Of a DNA stretch of 64,000 bases, positions 8,066-15,828 are shown in pieces. A model generated the notes under the pieces. That model was not told the origin of the DNA and did no database searches. It worked only from the letters and a program-made list of their open reading frames with translations. Source of the DNA: Atopobiaceae bacterium UBA1367 (GTDB lineage: Bacteria > Actinomycetota > Coriobacteriia > Coriobacteriales > Atopobiaceae). The stretch covers positions 44,889 through 108,888 of the forward strand of contig DBRN01000006.1 of assembly GCA_002305995.1 (NCBI GenBank), read 5' to 3'. The position numbers and the translations under genes are program-made. Numbering within the stretch: position 1 is the first letter of the stretch; each line of letters opens with the position of its first letter.

Positions 8066-8261
8066 TGCATGTCCGAGCAGGTCAGCGGCCACGTTTTCGC
8101 TGGCCTGCCCTTAGTTCGCCAGGAATCGGGCGACCCCTCCCCCAAGGCGCTCTCCCCTGCGACGGCAGTGGCCTGCCGGGCCGGCCTCGCATGTGATGCC
8201 GGGGTGACGCAGGTGCACATGCGCTACCATGGTGCAGCATACCATCATCGAAGGGACCGCC

Positions 8262-9263
8262 GTGGCATACGACGCGCACCGAGAGGACTACCAGCGCCTG
8301 GGCCTACGCTTTGCGCGCTCCCTGGATGGCAGCGACCCGCTCTCCGCCACGCGGGCCTTCTCCTCCTTTGGGCGCCGCTTTGCCCAGAACCGCGACTCGC
8401 TGCCCCAGTCGGACGCCGATCGTGCCTTCCACCTGGTTGCCGAGGCGACCGCCCTCATCGACTACGAGCTCCCCTTCGCCGACGACGCGCACGCCGAGCA
8501 GCTCGTCGACCAGGGCCATCACCTGCTCGACGAGGCCATTGGGCTCGATCCCCACTGCTATGACGCCATCCGCATGAAGTCGGCGGCAGCAAGCCCCTCG
8601 TTCGAGAGCTACTACACCTTCCTTGCCTCAACCGCAGACGACGTGCGTGCCGTCTGCGAGGAGGAGCGGGCAAAGGTGGCCGACGACTCGCCGGAGCGTA
8701 TGCTGCTGGGGGCCGACATCGCCATGCGCCCGTACTACCGCTGGCTGGCGACCCAGGCCGGCAAGGCCATCATCTGCGGCCGCAACCGAGAGGCCATCCG
8801 CCTGGGTGAGAGGCTTCTCGAGCTTGATCCCGCCGACAGCGCGGACGTGCGCTTCACCGTGGCCATCGCCTATGCCAAGCTCGAGGACGAGACCGGGCTC
8901 AAGCGCTTTGCCGCCCGCACCAGGCCCCTCATGCGCGAGGGCACCCGCGACGCCTGGATGCAGCTCGCGCGCATATCGCTTGCGCACAAGCGTCACGACA
9001 TCGCCCGCGCCCGCGCACTGCTCTCGGAGCTCATGGCATCCTACCCGCACGCCCTGTCGGCCTTCACCGCGCAGAAGGAGCTCCCCGATGGCGTGTTCTC
9101 GCGCCTCGCCGTCCCTCCCTTCTGCGAGGACGAGCTGATCCTCGCCGTCTCCGAGGGAACGGTCCTGCTCCAGGAGGGACGCGACGACGCCGGGCGAGGC
9201 GTGCTGGGCACCTGGATCGTGCGCAACGCGGCCCTGGCCGCCAAGGTGGGGGACTCCCGATGA
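8262..9263 (+). CDS. TPR-like helical protein of unknown function, first of pair
   Basis: This roughly 333-residue soluble protein has no signal peptide or membrane segment. It is made of helical pairs resembling degenerate tetratricopeptide repeats: HHLLDEAIGLDPHCYDAIRM, REAIRLGERLLELDPADSAD and RARALLSELMASYPHALSAF. I favour the GTG at 8262 (MAYDAHRE), with GAAGGGA just upstream. The ATG at 8229 in the same frame lacks a ribosome site. It overlaps the next gene as ATGA, so the two are translated together. Both look like divergent relatives and may form one scaffold. No catalytic motif is visible, and function is unknown. Confidence 0.75.
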   Translation: MAYDAHREDYQRLGLRFARSLDGSDPLSATRAFSSFGRRFAQNRDSLPQSDADRAFHLVAEATALIDYELPFADDAHAEQLVDQGHHLLDEAIGLDPHCYDAIRMKSAAASPSFESYYTFLASTADDVRAVCEEERAKVADDSPERMLLGADIAMRPYYRWLATQAGKAIICGRNREAIRLGERLLELDPADSADVRFTVAIAYAKLEDETGLKRFAARTRPLMREGTRDAWMQLARISLAHKRHDIARARALLSELMASYPHALSAFTAQKELPDGVFSRLAVPPFCEDELILAVSEGTVLLQEGRDDAGRGVLGTWIVRNAALAAKVGDSR

Positions 9264-10234
9264 ACCTGCGCGAGGAGCTGTACGAGCGCTTGGCCCGACG
9301 CCGGGGCGCACAGCTGGGCGACCTTTCGCCCGCCGCGTATGCCGAGCTGCTGCTGGCGGTTCGCGAACATCCCGAGTCATATCTTGACAACCCCTCTGAC
9401 CAGGCATTCCTCAGGCTGACACAAGCCATAGGGCGCGTGATGGACTCGCGCGACGCGGACGAGTGGCGCGATGACGAGAGCTTCATGGAGGAGCGTGCCG
9501 GCCGCATGGCGCGCCTGCGCCGCGACTGCGAGAGGGCCCTCGGGGAGGCGCCGGAGAGCGTGGACGCGCGCCTGATGTCGGTGCTCGCGGCCGACCAGGA
9601 GCCCGACGACCAGCTTGACGCCCTGCTCGACCTGGAGCAGGCGGTCGCCGCCGAGCAGGGCCCCCTCAGCGCGCCGGGATCGGGCGATGCCTGGCACGAC
9701 GTGTTCCTCCATGGTCGGCTGCGCCTCCTGGCAAGCCTCTCGCGCACGTGCCTCGACTCCGCCCGGTATCGCATGTCCGTCGACTACTGCAAGACGCTGC
9801 TCTCGCTCTCTCCCATGGACGCCCTGGGCGCCCGCCACACCTGCATCCTCTCGTACGCCCGGCTCGAGGACGAGCCCGGCTTCGATGAGCTCGACGCGCG
9901 CTTTGGCCGCAGGGGAGACTCGTGGCAGCAGCTTGGACGCGCCGTCCTCTTCTACAAGCTGGGACGGATGCCCGCCGCGCGCCGGGCGCTCTCGGGATTC
10001 TCGAGCCTGTGCGAGGGGGGTCCCTTCGCGCTGCTCAGGCCTGTGATGGTCGACACCTACCTGCCCGACCGCCCTGCCGCCGAGCCCTACTCCTTTGCGG
10101 AGGTCACGCTCGCCGTCCATGAGGCCGACCCCATCATCTGCGACATCCCTGACTTCCCCTCATGGGCCGAGCAGCAGGGAGACTTTGCCGAACAGGCGCG
10201 CTCGTTTTCCGAGCGAAGCGGCTTTGGCTGGTAA
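9260..10234 (+). CDS. TPR-like helical protein of unknown function, second of pair
   Basis: The start ATG overlaps the TGA of the upstream gene. The 324-residue product is again a helical-repeat protein. An acidic N-terminal half (ERALGEAPESVDARLMSVLAA) leads to repeat-like SVDYCKTLLSLSPMDALGARH and FYKLGRMPAARRALSGF. The block YCKTLLSLSP..ALGARHTCILSYARLEDEPGF has the same layout as REAIRLGERLLELDP..SADVRFTVAIAYAKLEDETGL in its neighbour, so the pair probably arose by duplication. It ends 68 bases before tRNA-Glu. Confidence 0.75.
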   Translation: MNLREELYERLARRRGAQLGDLSPAAYAELLLAVREHPESYLDNPSDQAFLRLTQAIGRVMDSRDADEWRDDESFMEERAGRMARLRRDCERALGEAPESVDARLMSVLAADQEPDDQLDALLDLEQAVAAEQGPLSAPGSGDAWHDVFLHGRLRLLASLSRTCLDSARYRMSVDYCKTLLSLSPMDALGARHTCILSYARLEDEPGFDELDARFGRRGDSWQQLGRAVLFYKLGRMPAARRALSGFSSLCEGGPFALLRPVMVDTYLPDRPAAEPYSFAEVTLAVHEADPIICDIPDFPSWAEQQGDFAEQARSFSERSGFGW

Positions 10235-10302
10235 GCCCGGTCGAGCGCCGAGACAGCCCCTCCAGGGCCGCTCATCCGAGTCTGCTATACTCGGGTGCGC
10301 AT

Positions 10303-10377
10303 GTCCCCATCGTCTATCGGCTAGGACGCAACCCTTTCAAGGTTGAGAGGCGGGTTCGACTCCCGCTGGGGGCACCA
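10303..10377 (+). tRNA. tRNA-Glu (TTC)
   Basis: GTCCCCA pairs with TGGGGGC, CCA is encoded and the anticodon loop is CTTTCAA between CAACC and GGTTG. TATACT at 10286-10291 is a well-placed -10 box. Confidence 0.95.
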
Positions 10378-10387
10378 CGAAGACGCA

Positions 10388-10412
10388 CGCCTCCCATCGG
10401 GAGGCGTTTTTT
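10388..10412 (+). terminator. Terminator of tRNA-Glu
   Basis: CGCCTCCC, a three-base loop and GGGAGGCG are followed by six T residues, giving a textbook intrinsic terminator eleven bases after the tRNA. Confidence 0.92.
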
Positions 10413-10451
10413 GGTGGTCCTTGGGCCTCTCTCGGCCTCTCTCGGCAAGTC

Positions 10452-10585
10452 GATGGCACAGATTTCGGGTTATGCGCTGTCATGGCCGAACATGTGCCGT
10501 AGGGGACAGGTCCCAACTGGGAATATGATGTCTCGTACTCCCGATGTTCGGTCATGACAGCGCATAACCCGAAATCTGTGCCATC
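10452..10585. repeat. Palindromic MITE-like element, copy 1
   Basis: Arms of about 42 bases (10452-10493 and 10544-10585) are inverted copies with one mismatch, starting GATGGCACAGATTTCGGGTT. A 50-base centre separates them. No reading frame of interest lies inside. The outer sequence TGGCACAGATTTCG and inner TGCGCTGTCA recur in the element at 35292-35423, so this is a dispersed family and not a one-off terminator. It lies between the tRNA-Glu terminator and the transketolase genes, and could act as an RNA hairpin between transcripts. Confidence 0.8.
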
Positions 10586-10634
10586 AGGCGCCGCGATCAA
10601 CGACGTCCGGGACCAGCGTCAACGGTCAACGGGC

Positions 10635-11594
10635 TCAGGCAAGCCCCTCCCTGACCGCGACGGCGATCCCGCCGGCCGTCAGGCCAGCGCACTCCAGCAG
10701 GCGAGCGGGCATGTCGGCGCTCGGGTACGCGTCGGGCATGCCCATGCGCATCACGCGCGCGGACCCCGCGATGCCAGACAGGTGCTCGGCAACCGCCGAG
10801 CCAAACCCGCCCTGCACGCCATGATCCTCCACTGTCACCACGAGCTCCTTGCGGGCAAGCGCGTCAAGCGCCGTGGTGTCGAGCGGCTTGACCGTAGCAA
10901 ACTCGACCACCTCGACCTCGATGCCCTCGCGCGCGAGCAGCGTCGCCGCCCGCATCGCCTCGCCCGTAAGCGGGCCGGTCGCCAGGATCGCGGCGCGCGC
11001 ATGCGTGGACGGGCGGAGCACCTCCGCCTCGCCTATGTGCACGCGGGTGCCACGCGCGTGGATGCACACGCCGCTCTTGTACTGGCTGATGCGCACGTAT
11101 GCGGGACGCGGGGCAGCCGCGAGCTCCTCGAGCACGGCAGCAAGCTCGACGTTGTCTGCGGGGCACACCACCGTCATGCCGGGAATGGTGCGCATGCAGG
11201 CAAGGTCCTCGAGCGCCATGTGGCTTGCGCCCAACGTGCCGGCCTCGCAGCCGGCAGACAGGCCGACCAGCACCACCGGCGAGGCCATCATGCCCAGCAT
11301 CACGCGCACCTGGTCGAGCACGCGCGAGGTGATGAAGGTCGCGTACGAGGGGGCCATCACGTGGAAGCCCTCGTTGGCCAGCGCCGCGGCAACCTCGACC
11401 TGGCTCTGCTCGGCGATGCCGCACTGCACGAAGGCCTCGGGCAGCGTCTTGCGGATCTGCTCCAGGTTGAGGCGACGACCATAGTCGGACACCACCACCG
11501 ACAGCAGCGGGTCGCGTGCGGCGATGCGCGCCATCGTCTCTCCAAAGACCACCTTGGCGTCGAGCCCGCACAGGCGAAGGCCATCACTCGGCAT
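10635..11594 (-). CDS. Transketolase C-terminal half
   Basis: This is the pyrimidine-binding plus C-terminal domain of a two-subunit transketolase (319 residues). Motifs are FVQCGIAEQSQVEVAAALA, with the Glu that activates thiamine diphosphate, SHMALEDLACMR and VTVEDHGVQGGFGSAVAEHL. It starts eleven bases inside the end of the N-terminal subunit gene, giving coupled 1:1 synthesis. Split transketolases are common in anaerobes. The substrate may be pentose phosphates or a DXP-synthase-like pair; the Lys/His pattern alone does not decide. Confidence 0.88.
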   Translation of the reverse strand: MPSDGLRLCGLDAKVVFGETMARIAARDPLLSVVVSDYGRRLNLEQIRKTLPEAFVQCGIAEQSQVEVAAALANEGFHVMAPSYATFITSRVLDQVRVMLGMMASPVVLVGLSAGCEAGTLGASHMALEDLACMRTIPGMTVVCPADNVELAAVLEELAAAPRPAYVRISQYKSGVCIHARGTRVHIGEAEVLRPSTHARAAILATGPLTGEAMRAATLLAREGIEVEVVEFATVKPLDTTALDALARKELVVTVEDHGVQGGFGSAVAEHLSGIAGSARVMRMGMPDAYPSADMPARLLECAGLTAGGIAVAVREGLA

Positions 11595-12489
11595 CGCGCA
11601 GCACCTCCCTCTCAGCCGCCGCGAACTCGGTCATGGCACGGCTGTAACCGTCCTCGTCCAGGCAGTGATCGTGCCAGGTGACGTTGCCCTCGGCAAACGA
11701 GATCCCTTTGCCCTTGACGGTGCGCGCCACCACGGCCATCGGCCGTTCCGCACGCATGAGCAGGGCGTCGCGCAGCTCCCTGACGCTGTGGCCGTCCACC
11801 ACCTGCACGTCAAAGCCGAAGGCGGCGAACTTGCTCGTGAGAGGACCGCTGTCCAGCACCTGCGCGGTGGGACCGTCAAGCTGGAGCCCGTTGGCGTCGA
11901 CGATCACCGTGAGTGACCCCAGGCGGTTGTGGCCGGCAAACGAGGCGGCCTCCCAGACGGAACCCTCGTCGCACTCGCCGTCGCCCATCACGCAGTACAC
12001 GCGTGAGGGCAGGCCGCGACGCCGGGCCGCCAGGGCCAGGCCGCTTGCGTAGCCAAGGCCCATGCCAAGGCTCCCACCCGACAGCTCGATGCCACGGGAG
12101 ACGTCTCGCTTGGGCTGCTTCCCGATCACGGCATCATCGCCGAACAGCCCGCGCCCATAGTCCTCCTCGCTCAGCAGGCCACACTGCACGAGGGCCGGCC
12201 ATAGCGCCAGCGACGCGTGGCCCTTCGAGAGCACCAGGCGGTCACGCGCCTCCCACGGAGTGCCATCGGCACCCGTACGCATCACGTCGCCCAGAAGCAC
12301 CGCCATGATCTCGGCGCACGAGAGGCTTCCTCCCAAATGAAAGGGTACGTCGGGATACCGATGCGCAAGCTCGACCACCGACCTGCGGATGGAGATCGCG
12401 CGCAGGGCAAGCTCGGTGTCCGAATGCCGCGCGACGCGACGTGACCGCGCCTCGCGCACCATCCCCTCTTCCCCATTGACAGATGCCAT
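11584..12489 (-). CDS. Transketolase N-terminal half
   Basis: This thiamine-diphosphate-binding half (301 residues) has DRLVLSKGHASLALW, GGSLGMGLGYASGLALA and the cofactor motif GDGECDEGSVWEAASFAGH...VDANGLQLDG. I start at MASVNGEEG (12489), with GGAGAGAGG upstream; the open frame before it runs into tRNA-Leu and is not coding. It forms an operon with the C-terminal half, and the two together give one active enzyme of the non-oxidative pentose phosphate pathway. Confidence 0.9.
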   Translation of the reverse strand: MASVNGEEGMVREARSRRVARHSDTELALRAISIRRSVVELAHRYPDVPFHLGGSLSCAEIMAVLLGDVMRTGADGTPWEARDRLVLSKGHASLALWPALVQCGLLSEEDYGRGLFGDDAVIGKQPKRDVSRGIELSGGSLGMGLGYASGLALAARRRGLPSRVYCVMGDGECDEGSVWEAASFAGHNRLGSLTVIVDANGLQLDGPTAQVLDSGPLTSKFAAFGFDVQVVDGHSVRELRDALLMRAERPMAVVARTVKGKGISFAEGNVTWHDHCLDEDGYSRAMTEFAAAEREVLRDAE

Positions 12490-12655
12490 GAGACCGGAAC
12501 CTCTCTCCGTACGTATGCGTCGCATCCATGCGATCCGACGCCGATGTGCAGGAAGGTGAGACCTGTGGCCATGAACCCCAGAGCCCCAGAGGGGCGGTCG
12601 TGTGCCCACCACCAGGCTCGCAGCGGCCCGGAGCGCATCCGGGCCGCATGTGTGC

Positions 12656-12739
12656 TGGTAGGGGCGGCGGGGTTCGAACCCGCAAGCCAAAGGCGGAGGA
12701 TTTTAAGTCCCCTGCGTCTGCCAGTTCCGCCACGCCCCC
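12656..12739 (-). tRNA. tRNA-Leu (TAA)
   Basis: This class II tRNA has a long variable arm. GGGGGCG pairs with CGCCCCT, CCA is encoded, the anticodon loop is CTTAAAA and the T loop is GTTCGAACC. Confidence 0.94.
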
Positions 12740-12769
12740 AAAAGCGCAGCGATGCCGCGTGCCTACAGA

Positions 12770-13759
12770 CTACACCAGCATGGAGGGCCGAGGCTCCCAC
12801 GAGACTGGCGAAGGGTCGCCCGCACACACGGCATCCACCGTCAGCGAGAGGCCCACGAGCAGGTCGCTCTCGCTCACCGTCATGCGCTCGAAGCCCGTCG
12901 CGCGCATGAGCTCGCTCACCACGATCGCGCCGCCCACGATCACCTGCGCCCGCTTGGGCTGAAGCCCTGGAAGCGCGGAGCGCGCTTCCAGACCCAGCGA
13001 GGCAAGCCTGCCCTCGAGCGCATCGACCACAGGACGGGTCAGCTCCCGCAGGTGCACGTAGGAGGAGTCGTAGGGCACCAGCTCGGCATCGACCGCCACG
13101 AGGCTCGTCGCGGTTCCGCCGGTCACCACCAGGCGCTCCGCTCCCGCCTCGCGCAGCCCCATGTCTGCGGCCGCATGCTGGAGGAGCCGCGCGGCAAACG
13201 CGTGCGCGGCTGCGACGTCCGTCGGCGACGGAGGGTCCCCAGCGGAGAGGAAGCGCTCGGTCACGCGCCGACAGCCCACGTCGACCGACCTGACGGCACG
13301 CACCTCGAGGCCGTCGGGACCCAGGCGCCCGAGGGCCAGCTCGGTCGAGCCGCCACCGTTGTCGGCCACCAGGACGAGACGACCGAGGAAGTCTTGGCAG
13401 ACGCCCAGCAGCGTGAGGCTTCCCTCGACGTCGCCTGGGATGACCTGTGCGTCCAACCCTCGGCTGGCAAGGTCTGCGAGCAGCTCGTCGGAGTTGGACG
13501 CATCGCGCGCGGCGCTCGTGAGCGTGCAGCAGACAGACGGCGCGCCCGCCGCGCGGGCCGCTGCCAGGTACCCGTCCACGCACGCGAGCACGCGGGCGCG
13601 AGCGGCCCCGCAGATCCGGCCTGTCTTGGTGAGGTTCTCGCCCAGGTCACAGATCGTCGAGCGCCTCTGGAGGCGCTCGACGCGACCGCCCTGCACGTCG
13701 GCGACGGCAAGGCGGCAGGTGACCGTTCCCACGTCGATGCAGGCGACCCGTCCCATCAC
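12770..13759 (-). CDS. ppx: Ppx/GppA-family phosphatase
   Basis: This ASKHA-fold phosphatase acts on polyphosphate and/or pppGpp. Seen are the N-terminal phosphate loop VACIDVGTVTCRLAV, the second loop VADNGGGSTELALG and VTGGTATSLVA. With 329 residues it is the short form lacking the C-terminal HD domain, typical of actinobacterial Ppx1-like proteins. The start is GTG 13759 or ATG 13756, overlapping the stop of the upstream septum gene, so the two are coupled. Confidence 0.9.
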   Translation of the reverse strand: MMGRVACIDVGTVTCRLAVADVQGGRVERLQRRSTICDLGENLTKTGRICGAARARVLACVDGYLAAARAAGAPSVCCTLTSAARDASNSDELLADLASRGLDAQVIPGDVEGSLTLLGVCQDFLGRLVLVADNGGGSTELALGRLGPDGLEVRAVRSVDVGCRRVTERFLSAGDPPSPTDVAAAHAFAARLLQHAAADMGLREAGAERLVVTGGTATSLVAVDAELVPYDSSYVHLRELTRPVVDALEGRLASLGLEARSALPGLQPKRAQVIVGGAIVVSELMRATGFERMTVSESDLLVGLSLTVDAVCAGDPSPVSWEPRPSMLV

Positions 13760-14679
13760 GGCTCCGGCTCGTAGCCAAACAGCGCGTCAAGCACGTGCAC
13801 GTACCAGGGACTCGCGTCCTCGACCTCGACGTCCGCGATGACCGTGGCCGCAGAACCCTGGTGCCCGGTCTGCTCGGGAAGGCCCTCCACCACAACCTTG
13901 GTCTCCCCCGTGTCGACGAAGCCGCGCGCGCGGGCCTCGTTCTCTATCCCCTCACGCGTCTGCAGGAGCTCGAGCTCGCCGCGAATGGAGTCGTTCTCCT
14001 CGAGCAGGGCGTCGTAGGTCGCCTGGAGCGCATCGAGCCGGCGATTGGCCACGTACAGGTTGCGCGCGGGCGCGTAGAGCATGAACACGACGAGCACGAC
14101 CACGCACAGCAGCAGGGTGCCACGCAGGTGCGCCGTCACGGCCTCGAGGACCGACCCCATGCCCGCCGAGACGTTGCGCATGCCTGAGGAGACGGCCTCG
14201 CGGCGGCGCCGAGAGCCAGGGACACCACGGACCGCATAGAGGTCGTCTTCGGTGAAGATCGCCGCGCGTGCCTCCCATGCCGTCTCGCCGTCCTGTGGCC
14301 CCCTGGTGCAGCTCGACCCATCGGTGAAGTCGCGCGCGTCGACCGGACGGCGCCGTGACGAGCAACGTGACCCCCTGCCGCGACGGCCGTACGCGGGGTC
14401 CTCTCGCCAGGGATCATGCTCCTCTGCAAGGTCATCGGTGACCTGCTGGTACTCGAGCTGCTCGTCGGTCACGAGGGAAAGGCGGCTGGGACGCGCCCAC
14501 CGTGCCTGACGGCTCCTGCGCTCACCACCACGAGAAGCAGCAGGCGCATGCGACCCATCCGGCTCCTGCGCATGGTTGGTGCTCGGGCGGCTTGGCATGG
14601 CATTGCCAAGGCCCGTCATGCCACCCCGCTGGATGAGGGGGACGGAACGAAACTGGATGTCCTTGCCCAGAGAGTCCAT
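13756..14679 (-). CDS. Septum formation initiator (DivIC/FtsB-like)
   Basis: The protein has a long charged cytoplasmic N-terminal part and a single membrane helix (LLLCVVVLVVFMLYAPA, about 190-206). A coiled coil (LDALQATYDALLEENDSIRGELELLQTREGIENEARA) and a short extracytoplasmic tail follow. This order is that of DivIC/FtsB, which bridges FtsQ and FtsL at the septum. The N-terminal extension of about 180 residues is much longer than in E. coli FtsB. The exact start is unsure, with ATGs at 14679, 14619 and 14598 and weak ribosome sites. It is coupled to ppx, as in other actinobacteria. Confidence 0.83.
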   Translation of the reverse strand: MDSLGKDIQFRSVPLIQRGGMTGLGNAMPSRPSTNHAQEPDGSHAPAASRGGERRSRQARWARPSRLSLVTDEQLEYQQVTDDLAEEHDPWREDPAYGRRGRGSRCSSRRRPVDARDFTDGSSCTRGPQDGETAWEARAAIFTEDDLYAVRGVPGSRRRREAVSSGMRNVSAGMGSVLEAVTAHLRGTLLLCVVVLVVFMLYAPARNLYVANRRLDALQATYDALLEENDSIRGELELLQTREGIENEARARGFVDTGETKVVVEGLPEQTGHQGSAATVIADVEVEDASPWYVHVLDALFGYEPEP

Positions 14680-14831
14680 GCCACTGCTTTGTCTAAGGTG
14701 TATGTTGGCATCGCCAGACGAATCCGGCTCATACAGTTATAGCATGCGCGCCGGCCATCTGGGGCGAGAATCCAAATCCCGGTCGGTGGAGGCCCTCACC
14801 GCCGCGTCGGGAGGTGCGAGGGGCAGGCGCG

Positions 14832-15701
14832 CTACTCGCCTGCCTTGACCTCGTCCCACAGCTCGTTGAGGGCTGCCGTGGAGAGCTCGTCCAGGCTTGT
14901 CCGCCGCTCGCGCGCGACCGTCTCCATCGCAGCCCAGCGGCGGCGGAACTTCCGGTTTGACGCCGCAAGCGCCTCCTCGGCATCGATGCCCTCGCGGCGC
15001 GCCACGTTGACCAGCGCGAACAGGATGTCGCCGAACTCCTCCGCCGCGGCGGCGCTTCCCCGCTCCTCGGCCTCGAACTCCCTGCGCTCGCGTGCGACCT
15101 GATCCCACACGTCGGCGACCGTCTCCCACTCGAAGCCGACCTTCGCGGCACGCGTGCTGATCTTCTGGCACTGCAGCAGGGAGGGCAGGGAGCGGGGCAC
15201 CGAGTCGAGCAGTCCCGGCTCGACCTCGGCGGCGTCCGCCGCCTCACGCTCGGCCCGCTTCACGTCATCCCAGATGTCGAGCACCTGCCCCGCGGAGTCC
15301 ACCGCCGTGCGGGCCGCCGCGTCGCCAAACACATGCGGATGACGGCGCACCAGCTTCTCGTTGAGCTCACGGCAGACGTCGTCTATGTCAAACTCGTCGC
15401 CGTCGACGGCGATCTGGGCGTGCAGCAGCACCTGCTCGAGCACGTCTCCCAGCTCCTCGCACACATGGGACATATCGCCCTGGGCGATTGCCTCCACCGC
15501 CTCGTACGCCTCCTCGATCATGTTCTTGGTGATGCTCTCGTGCGTCTGGACCTTGTCCCACGGGCACCCATCGGGCTGACGCAGGCGCCAGATGGTGCGT
15601 ACGAGCCGATCGAACTCGGGATGCGTTGCCGGGGCGCCCACACGGGCCGCCGTCTCCTCGTCGACCGCGAGCGCCAGCTCGCGCACTGAGGCACCTGTCA
15701 T
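14832..15701 (-). CDS. mazG: Nucleoside triphosphate pyrophosphohydrolase MazG
   Basis: This all-alpha NTP pyrophosphatase (289 residues) has two MazG halves. The first reads RLRQPDGCPWDKVQTHESI, then EEAYEAVEAIAQGD and EELGDVLEQVLLHAQIA. The second is weaker, with EEFGDILFALVNVARREGIDAEEAL. It removes aberrant or signalling nucleotides; in E. coli it also lowers ppGpp. It is encoded just downstream of mfd on the same strand, a frequent pairing. Confidence 0.93.
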   Translation of the reverse strand: MTGASVRELALAVDEETAARVGAPATHPEFDRLVRTIWRLRQPDGCPWDKVQTHESITKNMIEEAYEAVEAIAQGDMSHVCEELGDVLEQVLLHAQIAVDGDEFDIDDVCRELNEKLVRRHPHVFGDAAARTAVDSAGQVLDIWDDVKRAEREAADAAEVEPGLLDSVPRSLPSLLQCQKISTRAAKVGFEWETVADVWDQVARERREFEAEERGSAAAAEEFGDILFALVNVARREGIDAEEALAASNRKFRRRWAAMETVARERRTSLDELSTAALNELWDEVKAGE

Positions 15702-15828
15702 CTCTCATCCCTCCCCACAGGGGCGTAAGCCCTTTGCATGGTCCCCATCCACCTCATGTCGCCAAGACCGAACGCAAGATCCCAAGCACCTCCACGCGAG
15801 GGGCGATGGGAGGCGGACGCCCCTCGCG

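Noticed and set aside
10452..10585. Transcription terminator
   Set aside because: The stem is over 40 bases with no U-run, the tRNA already has a perfect terminator at 10388-10412, and a second copy exists elsewhere.
12490..12690. N-terminal extension of the transketolase N subunit
   Set aside because: The open frame runs through the tRNA-Leu gene, and the internal ATG at 12489 has a proper ribosome site.
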